Of a DNA stretch of 64,000 bases, positions 46,114 to 53,759 are shown piece by piece. A model generated the notes under the pieces. It had not been told where the DNA came from and searched no databases. It was given only the letters and a program-made list of their open reading frames with translations. The position numbers and the translations under genes are program-made. Position 1 is the stretch's first letter. Each line of letters begins with the position of its first letter. The stretch spans positions 31,615-95,614 of the forward strand of contig JBHAEG010000022.1 in NCBI GenBank assembly GCA_041855445.1. The letters are read 5' to 3'. The stretch comes from Faucicola sp041855445. GTDB lineage: Bacteria > Pseudomonadota > Gammaproteobacteria > Pseudomonadales > Moraxellaceae.

Positions 46114-46285
46114 AAAAATACCTATATAAAATAACAATACAGTGAAAAGAAAAATACAAAATAGTATTGGTAAAAAGTTTGTGTCATGATACCTGATTTA
46201 AGGACTTTAATAAATGTTTTAAAGCTGTATTATGGCGTTTTATTGCATGAAAGACACATTTTGTGGGCTAAACGTTTGTTTTTCC

Positions 46286-46320
46286 AAAAAAAACCTACTG
46301 TAAAAATATTAAACAGTAGG
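46286..46320 (-). terminator. Strong terminator after gcvP
   Basis: Arms CCTACTGT (46294-46301) and ACAGTAGG (46313-46320), then eight T on the minus strand, 34 nt after the gcvP stop. Confidence 0.85.
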
Positions 46321-46353
46321 CTTTTAAGTAAAAATTAACAGTGAATAAATGGT

Positions 46354-49221
46354 TTATTCATAGCTATCAGTACTAGGACAGCTACAGACCAGATTGCGGT
46401 CGCCATATACATCATCAACACGGCTTACTGATGGCCAGAATTTGTTTTCACGAATATATGCCAATGGGTAAGCGGCTTCTTCACGGCTATAACTACGTTG
46501 CCATTCACCAATCACTACTTGAGCTGTATGAGGTGCATTGACAAGCGGATTATCCTCTAAAGACCATTCACCTGATTTTACTTTCATTGCCTCAGCTTTA
46601 ATTTGTCGTAACGCACTGATAAAACGGTCGAGTTCAGCTTTGCTTTCTGACTCAGTGGGTTCTATCATTAATGTGCCTGCCACAGGGAATGACATGGTTG
46701 GGGCATGAAAACCATAATCCATTAAACGTTTAGCAATATCAACTTCGCTAATACCTGTTTCTTCTTTAAGCGGACGAATGTCAATAATACATTCATGAGC
46801 AACTCGACCATTTTTACCTGTATAAAGTACTGGATAATCGTCTTTTAACGCATTTGCCACATAATTTGCTTTTAATAATGCGTTTTCGGTTGCTTGACGT
46901 AATCCATCACTACCCATCATGGTGATGTACATCCATGAAATTGGTAAAATGCTTGCTGAACCAAATGGAGCAGCAGAAACAGCACTCATGCCTTCCACGG
47001 CTTTTGGTACAGGAGAAACCACATGATTTGCAATAAATGGTGCTAAATGTGATTTTAGACCAATTGGTCCCATACCTGGTCCACCACCACCATGAGGAAT
47101 ACAGAACGTTTTATGTAAATTCATGTGTAATACGTCTGCACCAACATCGGCAGGTTGCATGATACCAACTTGGGCGTTCATATTCGCACCGTCCATGTAT
47201 ACTTGTCCGCCATGCTGATGAATTAATGAACAAATATCACGAATGCCTTCCTCAAACACCCCATGGGTTGATGGATAAGTAATCATTAACGCCCCAAGAT
47301 TATCACTATGTTTTTCAACTTTATCTTGTAAGTCTGTTAAATCAACATTACCATTTTCATCAGTGGCAACAACAACAACTTTCATGCCCATCATTTGAGC
47401 TGTTGCAGGATTTGTGCCATGTGCCGAACGAGGAATTAAACAAATATTGCGATTATCTTCACCTCGGCTAGCATGATAACGGCGAATTGCCAATAGTCCT
47501 GCATATTCTCCAGAAGCGCCAGAGTTTGGTTGCATAGAAATTGCATCAAATCCAGTAATGGCTTTTAACTGCTCTTCTAAACCGTCAATCATGTCTAAAT
47601 AACCCACAACTTGCTCACGAGGGGCAAATGGGTGAACATTAGCAAATTCTGCCCAAGTAATTGGTAACATTTCACTAGTAGCATTTAACTTCATAGTACA
47701 GCTACCTAACGAAATCATACTATGGTTCATCGCTAAATCTTTGTTCTCTAACTTTTTCAAGTAACGTAACATTTCATGTTCAGTATGATAGCTGTTAAAT
47801 ACAGGGTGAGTTAAAATATCATCTTGACGTAATAAATCTGAAGATAAAGAAACTTGTAACGTTTCAGGTAACGCAGTTGCTTCTCCAGTCAATAGTTGCG
47901 TTAATGTTGAAAAGTCATTTTCATCACTAGTTTCACTAAAAGCAACAGCTAAATGATTATCATCTACTTTACGTAAATTAAAACCAATGTTTAACGCATT
48001 TTGATAAATTTGCTGAGTTTGTTCGCCAGTTTCTATTAATACTGTATCAAAAAACTGTTCATGAACAACGTGCATACCTGCATTTTTTATGACATTAGCA
48101 AACGCTGTGGCTAGGGCATGAATACGAGTTGCAATTCGTTTTACCCCTGTTGAACCGTGATAAACTGCATACATACCTGCTAAATTAGCTAACAACACTT
48201 GAGATGTACAAATGTTTGAATTTGCTTTTTCACGGCGAATATGTTGCTCACGGGTTTGTAGAGCCATGCGTAGTGCTGGCTTGCCTTGAGCATCGACAGA
48301 TACCCCAATAATTCGACCTGGAGCAGAGCGTTTTGCACTATCATTAAACGCAAAATAGGCAGCGTGAGGCCCGCCAAATCCCATAGGAATACCAAAACGT
48401 TGGGTACTACCTAAAGCAATATCTGCTCCCATATCAGCAGGGGATTTTAATAATACAAGGCTCATAATATCAGCTGTAACAATAGCTTGGGTACCTTTTG
48501 TTTTTACAGCAGTAATGACATCAGTTAAATCAACGACATCGCCATCTTTACCAACATATTGGAAAATTGCCCCAAAGAAATCACCATTTTTTGCAAGGTC
48601 AAAATCGCCAACAACGATATCCCAACCAAAATATTTGGCACGGGTTTGAATAACATCTAAAGTTTGTGGGTAAATACGATTATCAACAAAAAACTGATTA
48701 GATTTATTTTTGCTAATCCGTTTTGCCATCGCCATGGCTTCAGCTGCCGCCGTTGCTTCGTCTAATAATGAAGCACCAGCCATTTCTAGCCCAGATAAAT
48801 CAATACATACTTGTTGGAAATTTAATAAAGCCTCTAATCGACCTTGAGCAATTTCTGCTTGATAAGGTGTATAAGCAGTATACCAACCAGGATTTTCCAA
48901 TACATTACGTTGAATAACAGCAGGTAAGCGAGTTGGATAATAACCCAAACCAATATAACTTTTATTAACGGTAATCTTATCTGCTAGACTACGCAATTTT
49001 GCTAAAGCCTCATGTTCAGGCATACTTTTTGGTAAATTAAGTGGTGCAGGCATTTTGACCGAAGCAGGAACGGTGGCATTAATAAAATCGGTCATTGTTT
49101 CATAACCAACAGCATTTAATAAAGCCTGTTGTTCAGTGATGCTATTACCAATATGACGAGTGACAAACTCTGCATGTTGAAAAACATCATTAAATGTTTT
49201 AAATGTAGCATTTTGACTCAT
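46354..49221 (-). CDS. gcvP: Glycine dehydrogenase (decarboxylating), P protein
   Basis: Decarboxylates glycine and passes aminomethyl to lipoyl-GcvH. It is a single fused chain of 955 residues (alpha and beta halves joined, as in E. coli). The PLP lysine is in HMNLHKTFCIPHGGGGPG (around residue 700). N-terminal region has PASVKMPAPLNLP, and IGLGYYPT is conserved. AAAGGT site. Last gene of the gcv cluster. Confidence 0.96.
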   Translation of the reverse strand: MSQNATFKTFNDVFQHAEFVTRHIGNSITEQQALLNAVGYETMTDFINATVPASVKMPAPLNLPKSMPEHEALAKLRSLADKITVNKSYIGLGYYPTRLPAVIQRNVLENPGWYTAYTPYQAEIAQGRLEALLNFQQVCIDLSGLEMAGASLLDEATAAAEAMAMAKRISKNKSNQFFVDNRIYPQTLDVIQTRAKYFGWDIVVGDFDLAKNGDFFGAIFQYVGKDGDVVDLTDVITAVKTKGTQAIVTADIMSLVLLKSPADMGADIALGSTQRFGIPMGFGGPHAAYFAFNDSAKRSAPGRIIGVSVDAQGKPALRMALQTREQHIRREKANSNICTSQVLLANLAGMYAVYHGSTGVKRIATRIHALATAFANVIKNAGMHVVHEQFFDTVLIETGEQTQQIYQNALNIGFNLRKVDDNHLAVAFSETSDENDFSTLTQLLTGEATALPETLQVSLSSDLLRQDDILTHPVFNSYHTEHEMLRYLKKLENKDLAMNHSMISLGSCTMKLNATSEMLPITWAEFANVHPFAPREQVVGYLDMIDGLEEQLKAITGFDAISMQPNSGASGEYAGLLAIRRYHASRGEDNRNICLIPRSAHGTNPATAQMMGMKVVVVATDENGNVDLTDLQDKVEKHSDNLGALMITYPSTHGVFEEGIRDICSLIHQHGGQVYMDGANMNAQVGIMQPADVGADVLHMNLHKTFCIPHGGGGPGMGPIGLKSHLAPFIANHVVSPVPKAVEGMSAVSAAPFGSASILPISWMYITMMGSDGLRQATENALLKANYVANALKDDYPVLYTGKNGRVAHECIIDIRPLKEETGISEVDIAKRLMDYGFHAPTMSFPVAGTLMIEPTESESKAELDRFISALRQIKAEAMKVKSGEWSLEDNPLVNAPHTAQVVIGEWQRSYSREEAAYPLAYIRENKFWPSVSRVDDVYGDRNLVCSCPSTDSYE

Positions 49222-49241
49222 AAAAAAACCTTTATTGTAAA

Positions 49242-49967
49242 TTAAACTTTTTTAATAAAACGTTCTCTTGCAAAACGATACTGTGGTGAATACAAGCCAT
49301 TTTCTGCTCGCTCTCCAGCAGCTAACATCATTGCAATATGTTGATTTTTATGTAAACCTAACAATTTTTTCATTTGAACTTCATCAAAACCACCAATAGC
49401 ACAACTATCAAATCCATAGGCTCGCCATGCTAACATCAAATTTTCGGCGGCTAACATGCTATTCATTAATGCCCAAGCTTTTACATCTTGACTGTTATAC
49501 ATTAACTCAGGCATAGCACCTTTAATTTGACGGTTTACATGAGTAAAAATACGTTTAGCTGGCGATAAAATATTCATTGAACCACGAGCAAAACTCAAAG
49601 GAATTAAGCGACTATAATAAGTTTTTACCGCTTGGGGGACAGGTTGCACAGGATAATATTTGATATTATCTTTAGCGTGTTGTTGCCATGTATCGCTACG
49701 AGCCACAATTGCAATTAAACGATTTGCAGTGCGTACCGCATTTTGTCCCATACAAAATTGAATGGCTTGTTGGCGTTTTTCTGGACTATCAATAATATAA
49801 AATTCCCAAGGTTGCAAATTACTAGAATTTGGGGCGAGCATTGCCATATCAAGACAATCATCTAATACATCATCAGGAATAGGAGTGTCTGTAAAAAAAC
49901 GGACAGAACGCCGACTGGTAATTACCTCAAAAAAACTAACATTTTTAGGGTTTGTCTGTGAGGTCAT
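49242..49967 (-). CDS. Nitroreductase family protein within the gcv cluster
   Basis: 241 residues, FMN-dependent fold: FEVITSRRSVRFFTDTPIPDDVL, MLAPNSSNLQPWEFYII, AWALMNSMLAAENLMLAWRAYGFDSCAIGGFDE. Substrate unknown. AAGGTAAG site 8 nt before the ATG. Lies 20 nt before gcvP and 108 nt after gcvH, so it is probably co-transcribed with gcvP. A small stem-loop separates it from gcvH. Confidence 0.87.
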   Translation of the reverse strand: MTSQTNPKNVSFFEVITSRRSVRFFTDTPIPDDVLDDCLDMAMLAPNSSNLQPWEFYIIDSPEKRQQAIQFCMGQNAVRTANRLIAIVARSDTWQQHAKDNIKYYPVQPVPQAVKTYYSRLIPLSFARGSMNILSPAKRIFTHVNRQIKGAMPELMYNSQDVKAWALMNSMLAAENLMLAWRAYGFDSCAIGGFDEVQMKKLLGLHKNQHIAMMLAAGERAENGLYSPQYRFARERFIKKV

Positions 49968-50004
49968 ATGAAACTTACCTTAAGTATTATTGTAAAAATG
50001 ACAG

Positions 50005-50026
50005 TGGACTAACAGTTGCTAGTCCA
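50005..50026 (-). terminator. Stem-loop between gcvH and the nitroreductase gene
   Basis: Arms TGGACTA (50005-50011) and TAGTCCA (50020-50026), 8-nt loop, followed on the minus strand by ATTTTTA. May reduce read-through to nitroreductase-gcvP. Confidence 0.4.
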
Positions 50027-50075
50027 ACATAGTATTGATGGTATGAAATATACTAAATTTAGCAAAACTGAACGA

Positions 50076-50456
50076 TTACAAGCTATCTTGATATTCGTCT
50101 GCGTCCATTAAGTTATTATAATCATCAACATTGGCAGGTTTAATTTTAAAGAACCAGCCTTCACCATATGGGTCTTGATTAATCGTTTCTGGTGCATCAA
50201 CCAACGCTTCATTGATTTCAACAATTTCCCCTGCAATCGGTGCGTACACATCAGAGGCTGCTTTTACTGATTCAACCACAGCGATTTCATCGTCAGCTTC
50301 TACATTCGCCCCAACTTCAGGTAATTCAACATAGACGATGTCACCCAATAAATCTTGAGCGTGTTCAGTAATACCAACTGTAACTACGCCATCATCTTCT
50401 AAACGTAACCATTCATGGCTAGCAACATATTTTAAATCAGCTGGGGTATTGCTCAT
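50076..50456 (-). CDS. gcvH: Glycine cleavage system H protein
   Basis: Lipoyl carrier that shuttles aminomethyl between GcvP, GcvT and dihydrolipoamide dehydrogenase. The lipoylated Lys is in VESVKAASDVYAPIAGEI. 126 residues, typical. AAGGA site 9-10 nt before the ATG. Confidence 0.96.
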   Translation of the reverse strand: MSNTPADLKYVASHEWLRLEDDGVVTVGITEHAQDLLGDIVYVELPEVGANVEADDEIAVVESVKAASDVYAPIAGEIVEINEALVDAPETINQDPYGEGWFFKIKPANVDDYNNLMDADEYQDSL

Positions 50457-50505
50457 AATTAGAGTTCCTTAAAAGTGATTGTAGAGAAATAAATTATTTA
50501 AACAA

Positions 50506-50534
50506 ATGGTCAATAATTAATTATTATCGACCAT
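50506..50534 (-). terminator. Stem-loop between the MliC-like gene and gcvH
   Basis: ATGGTC (50506-50511) and GACCAT (50529-50534) outer arms with an AT-rich inner palindrome. A moderately T-rich sequence follows on the minus strand. May attenuate between the first two genes and gcvH. Confidence 0.45.
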
Positions 50535-50554
50535 ATATCATAATAGTATAAAAA

Positions 50555-50935
50555 TTACACTAATTGACAAACAAAGTTATATTCTTGTCCATTATGTGTA
50601 ACAGTTAAAACACCTTCTGGATTTTTTACATGCCAATCATAAAGGGTGTTTTTATGACCTGCAGTGTAACGTACGCCAGAAGCAGAAACGTCTTGTTTTA
50701 GTGTAACGGCGGCTTGGTTTAAGTTAAGAAATGGTGCAGTAATTTTAAGATTAGCAAAGTTATGACCTTCTGCTTCAGAATATACAGCAACAACAGCTGT
50801 ATTTTGGTCACATTTATAAGTTTGAGATTCTGCCATGACTGCTAATACCTGTGAAGGCAAAGGCTGAGCAACTTGGGAGCTTTGGCAGGCAGTCAATGCT
50901 ACAAATACAGGCAAAACAGCAACGAATTTTTTCAT
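50555..50935 (-). CDS. MliC-like lysozyme-inhibitor lipoprotein
   Basis: From ATG 50935 (AAGG site 9 nt upstream; the longer frame adds 13 unlikely residues), 126 residues. Lipobox LTAC. Residues about 40-126 look like an MliC/PliC domain: YKCDQNTAVVAVY, then SASGVRYTAGHKNTLYDW, then FVCQLV, with the paired cysteines and the SASGxRYxxG loop that blocks the lysozyme active site. Placed between gcvT and gcvH, an unusual location. Family likely, target lysozyme inferred. Confidence 0.75.
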   Translation of the reverse strand: MKKFVAVLPVFVALTACQSSQVAQPLPSQVLAVMAESQTYKCDQNTAVVAVYSEAEGHNFANLKITAPFLNLNQAAVTLKQDVSASGVRYTAGHKNTLYDWHVKNPEGVLTVTHNGQEYNFVCQLV

Positions 50936-51044
50936 AACAAATACCTTAATGAATAATTTGAATAAGATAAGCATACAGTCTAGACTATATTTTATAAAAA
51001 TACCGTCTAAACGTAGCGATGTCTATCATATCATTGAATAATCA

Positions 51045-52166
51045 TTAACCAAATTGTTTTTTGCCGTTTCTAACAAACGGTAACGAAATAACTCGTACAG
51101 TTGTTGGTGTCCCTCGCAAATCAACCAATGCCGTTTCATCTTGTGTTTTAGGAATACGAGCGATAGCAATTGACTGTTTTAAGCTTGGTGAAAAAGTTCC
51201 GCTAGTGATGATACCTGTTTTGCCATTTGCAAGGGTGACAGTCATGCCATCACGCAATACGCCACGACCTTCTAACACTAAGCCAACTTGCATGACATCA
51301 CTACCTGTTTCGATAGCATGAGCTTGTTTATCTAACATGGCTTGGCGACCAATAAAATCTCGCTCATCTTTGATGGCTAATGTCCATGCCATACCACATT
51401 CATAAGGATTAATGGTTTCGTCCATCTCATGACCGTATAAATTCATACCAGCTTCAAGACGTAACGTGTCTCTTGCACCAAGTCCTGCAGGTGAGACACC
51501 ATTTGCCACCAGTAATGCAAAAAATTCACTGGCTTGACCTTCAGGTAAAATTACCTCAACGCCATCTTCTCCAGTGTAACCTGTGCGTGCCACAAACCAA
51601 TCTTGCCCCTCAATATCAGTTAAATCTTTGCCAACAAAAGGTTTTAAAGATGTTAATACATCAGCCCAAGCAGGTTTTGCTAAAGAAAGTTTTGCAATTG
51701 CATTTGGACCTTGAACAGCAATCATGGCAAGTTCTGGACGTTCAGTGATAGTGACATCAAAATCTTCAGCGACTTTGTTAAAGTGGGCTAAATCTTTCGC
51801 ACGAGTACCTGCATTAGATACAATACGATATTGCGTTTCCTCATCATTCATGCGATACACGATTAGATCATCAATCACGCCACCATCAGCATTTAACATA
51901 GCAGAATATAACGCTTTACCCACAAATTTTAATTTAGCAACATCATTGGCGAGTAATTTTTGTAACCAAGCTTTTGCCTGAGAACCAACAACATCAGAAA
52001 CCACCATATGTGACACATCAAACATACCCGCATCGTTACGGACAGCTTCATGTTCTTTGATTTGTGAGCCATAATGAATAGGTAATTCCCAGCCAGAAAA
52101 ATCAACAATTTTACCGCCGTGGTCAAGGTGTGATTGGTAAAAAGCTGTACGATTTAAAGAAGTCAT
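51045..52166 (-). CDS. gcvT: Glycine cleavage system T protein (aminomethyltransferase)
   Basis: Moves the methylene group from GcvH-aminomethyl to tetrahydrofolate. Folate-binding domain: FDVSHMVVSDVVG, IDDLIVYR, GLGARDTLRLEAGMNLYGHEMDE. 373 residues, typical. AAGGA site. First gene after the tandem glycine riboswitch. Confidence 0.96.
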   Translation of the reverse strand: MTSLNRTAFYQSHLDHGGKIVDFSGWELPIHYGSQIKEHEAVRNDAGMFDVSHMVVSDVVGSQAKAWLQKLLANDVAKLKFVGKALYSAMLNADGGVIDDLIVYRMNDEETQYRIVSNAGTRAKDLAHFNKVAEDFDVTITERPELAMIAVQGPNAIAKLSLAKPAWADVLTSLKPFVGKDLTDIEGQDWFVARTGYTGEDGVEVILPEGQASEFFALLVANGVSPAGLGARDTLRLEAGMNLYGHEMDETINPYECGMAWTLAIKDERDFIGRQAMLDKQAHAIETGSDVMQVGLVLEGRGVLRDGMTVTLANGKTGIITSGTFSPSLKQSIAIARIPKTQDETALVDLRGTPTTVRVISLPFVRNGKKQFG

Positions 52167-52210
52167 GAAAAATCCTTGAACGTATTGTGAGATGTTATGA
52201 AAAACTTATA

Positions 52211-52450
52211 TCCCCATCTGTCCTGTTACCTGAGATTTTCAATTTATCATGATAAAAACACAATAAATTTTTTCCCCTTCGGTGGATAAACAACCTTTGT
52301 GTTTATCTCTCTCCAGATTTTTCACACACAATCAAGGCGATGTGAGTTTTCAGTCCATTTACCTGAGCGATTATAGGGCTTTTACGCCTTCGGTGATAAC
52401 CCATTAAAATTCATAAAAAAATTTATGATGGTGTTTATACTCTCCTGAAA
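52211..52450 (-). promoter_or_regulatory. Tandem glycine riboswitch upstream of gcvT
   Basis: On the minus strand two glycine aptamers follow one another. Aptamer 1 (about 52325-52450): GGAGAG, then CACCGAAGG, then CTCAGGTA and TGGACTGAAAAC. Aptamer 2 (about 52211-52324): GGAGAGAG, CCACCGAAGGGG, then ATCTCAGGTAACAGGACAG and ATGGGGA. These are the conserved glycine-riboswitch elements. The 3' end is 44 nt from the gcvT ATG. In characterised cases glycine binding turns expression on. Confidence 0.93.
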
Positions 52451-52458
52451 ACTTGTCT

Positions 52459-52487
52459 ATTATGCGAGGTTTTTTGTATTTTGGCAA
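52459..52487 (-). promoter_or_regulatory. Promoter of the gcv operon
   Basis: On the minus strand TTGCCA (52482-52487), 17-nt spacer, CATAAT (52459-52464), about 10 nt before the riboswitch begins. Both elements match sigma-70 at five or four positions. Confidence 0.7.
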
Positions 52488-52550
52488 GTGGGTTTTTTAT
52501 CGAATAAATTTTTTAAGTAAAAATTGATTAATAGTTTAACTAAATAAAAT

Positions 52551-52589
52551 AACAATCCCCTAAACTACAAAATAGCTTAAGGGATTGTT
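52551..52589 (-). terminator. Terminator after the LysR regulator gene
   Basis: AACAATCCC and GGGATTGTT arms, then CTAA/TTAA around a 13-nt loop, followed on the minus strand by ATTTTATTT. 39 nt after the stop at 52628. Confidence 0.65.
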
Positions 52590-52627
52590 AAGTTCACCAA
52601 ATTTTAATAAACGCTCTTAAAGGTTTT

Positions 52628-53527
52628 TTAGACTTTTTCAAAGTATTTTGTTAATACTTCTAAACAACGTGTGATTTTGGCAGGTTGTTGTTCACGGCGA
52701 GGCGTTACTGCGTATAACATATAGCTTGGCAGTTGATAGCCTGGTAAAATTTCAACCAATTCACCAGAGGCTAACTCTTTTTGAATGTCTAATGACATTA
52801 AACGAGCAATGCCATGTCCTTCTTTTGCCAAGGTTTTTGCCAAGAAAATATTGTTCGTTTGAATGCGAGAACTCATTTTGATGCGAGTTTTCTTTTCAGT
52901 TTCGATATTGGTTAAATCCAACTGCATTGGGTCTTTTAACAAACTAATACCAATTAAACTAAGTTTATTTAAATCTTTTGGCTCACTTAGTTTTTCTTGC
53001 TGACGAATATAATGTGGTGATGCAACCAATACTTGACGAACTTCTGTCAGTGGGTGGACAGAAACACTGTTATCATTGACACTTGGACTCATACGAATTG
53101 CGATATCAATACGTTCTTCAATCATGTCCACATATTCGTTGTCTGCTTCAAAATGAATATTTAAATCATCATGTGCCGACATCCACGTTGATAATGCTGG
53201 TAAAATGTGATTTACGCCAAGCTCTGGAGTAGTTGCGATACGCAAATTGCCCGCCAACTCGTCACGCAATTGATTTACACGGATACGCCCCTGCTCAGCG
53301 GCTTCTACAACATCTTTCGCACTTTCATAAAAACTTGCCCCCGCTTCTGTTAAGCTTAGCTTACGAGTCGAACGATGCAATAATACCACACCCATGTCGT
53401 TTTCTAATGAACGGATTTGTTGGCTAACTGCACTGGTCGTAATGCCAAGTTCTTTGGCTGCCCCGCTAAATGAGCCGTGACGAACCACGCTGGCAAAAAC
53501 AGCCATACCTCTTAAATTGTCTAACAT
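52628..53527 (-). CDS. LysR-family transcriptional regulator
   Basis: 299 residues from ATG 53527, chosen because AGG lies 8 nt upstream; a GTG three codons earlier has no site. N-terminal winged HTH: GSFSGAAKELGITTSAVSQQIRSLENDMGVVLLHRSTRKLSLTEAG. C-terminal periplasmic-binding-like effector domain. Target and ligand unknown. It is orphan: the gcv genes are downstream but behind a terminator and their own promoter. The leader carries a set of direct repeats. Confidence 0.9.
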   Translation of the reverse strand: MLDNLRGMAVFASVVRHGSFSGAAKELGITTSAVSQQIRSLENDMGVVLLHRSTRKLSLTEAGASFYESAKDVVEAAEQGRIRVNQLRDELAGNLRIATTPELGVNHILPALSTWMSAHDDLNIHFEADNEYVDMIEERIDIAIRMSPSVNDNSVSVHPLTEVRQVLVASPHYIRQQEKLSEPKDLNKLSLIGISLLKDPMQLDLTNIETEKKTRIKMSSRIQTNNIFLAKTLAKEGHGIARLMSLDIQKELASGELVEILPGYQLPSYMLYAVTPRREQQPAKITRCLEVLTKYFEKV

Positions 53528-53532
53528 ATATG

Positions 53533-53598
53533 TCACCTAAATTGTTACCTAACTAAACTTATTACCTAACTAAACTTAGTTGTTACCTAAACAAATTT
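53533..53598 (-). repeat. Direct repeats in the LysR gene leader
   Basis: TTACCTAACTAAACTTA occurs twice head to tail (53545-53561 and 53562-53578). Related copies are TCACCTAA (53533-53540), which covers the gene's own Shine-Dalgarno, and TTACCTAAACAAATTTT (53583-53599). On the minus strand each copy contains a TTAGGTAA core. They lie between a -10 (TATAAT, 53600-53605) and the ATG. Confidence 0.75.
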
Positions 53599-53599
53599 T

Positions 53600-53605
53600 A
53601 TTATA
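53600..53605 (-). promoter_or_regulatory. Putative -10 for the LysR regulator gene
   Basis: TATAAT on the minus strand, 73 nt upstream of ATG 53527. No strong -35. The direct repeats would then be in the 5' UTR. Confidence 0.45.
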
Positions 53606-53759
53606 CAATATTAATCAGACCTTTGAAACAAGCTAAGTCACACTTTTTTAATTATTTTTTTTGTTTTACTGTTTATTAAAACAAAATAGTATGTTGTCTA
53701 TATCTGTATTAGCATAGACTCTATCAGAAAAATTTAACTCGTTCAATTGGTTAATTTAA

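Noticed and set aside
53659..53686. Hairpin TTTTGTTTTA/TAAAACAAAA after dnaX
   Set aside because: Arms are perfect, but the run on the dnaX message side is A, not U, so it does not look like a dnaX terminator. Low-complexity AT sequence may explain it.
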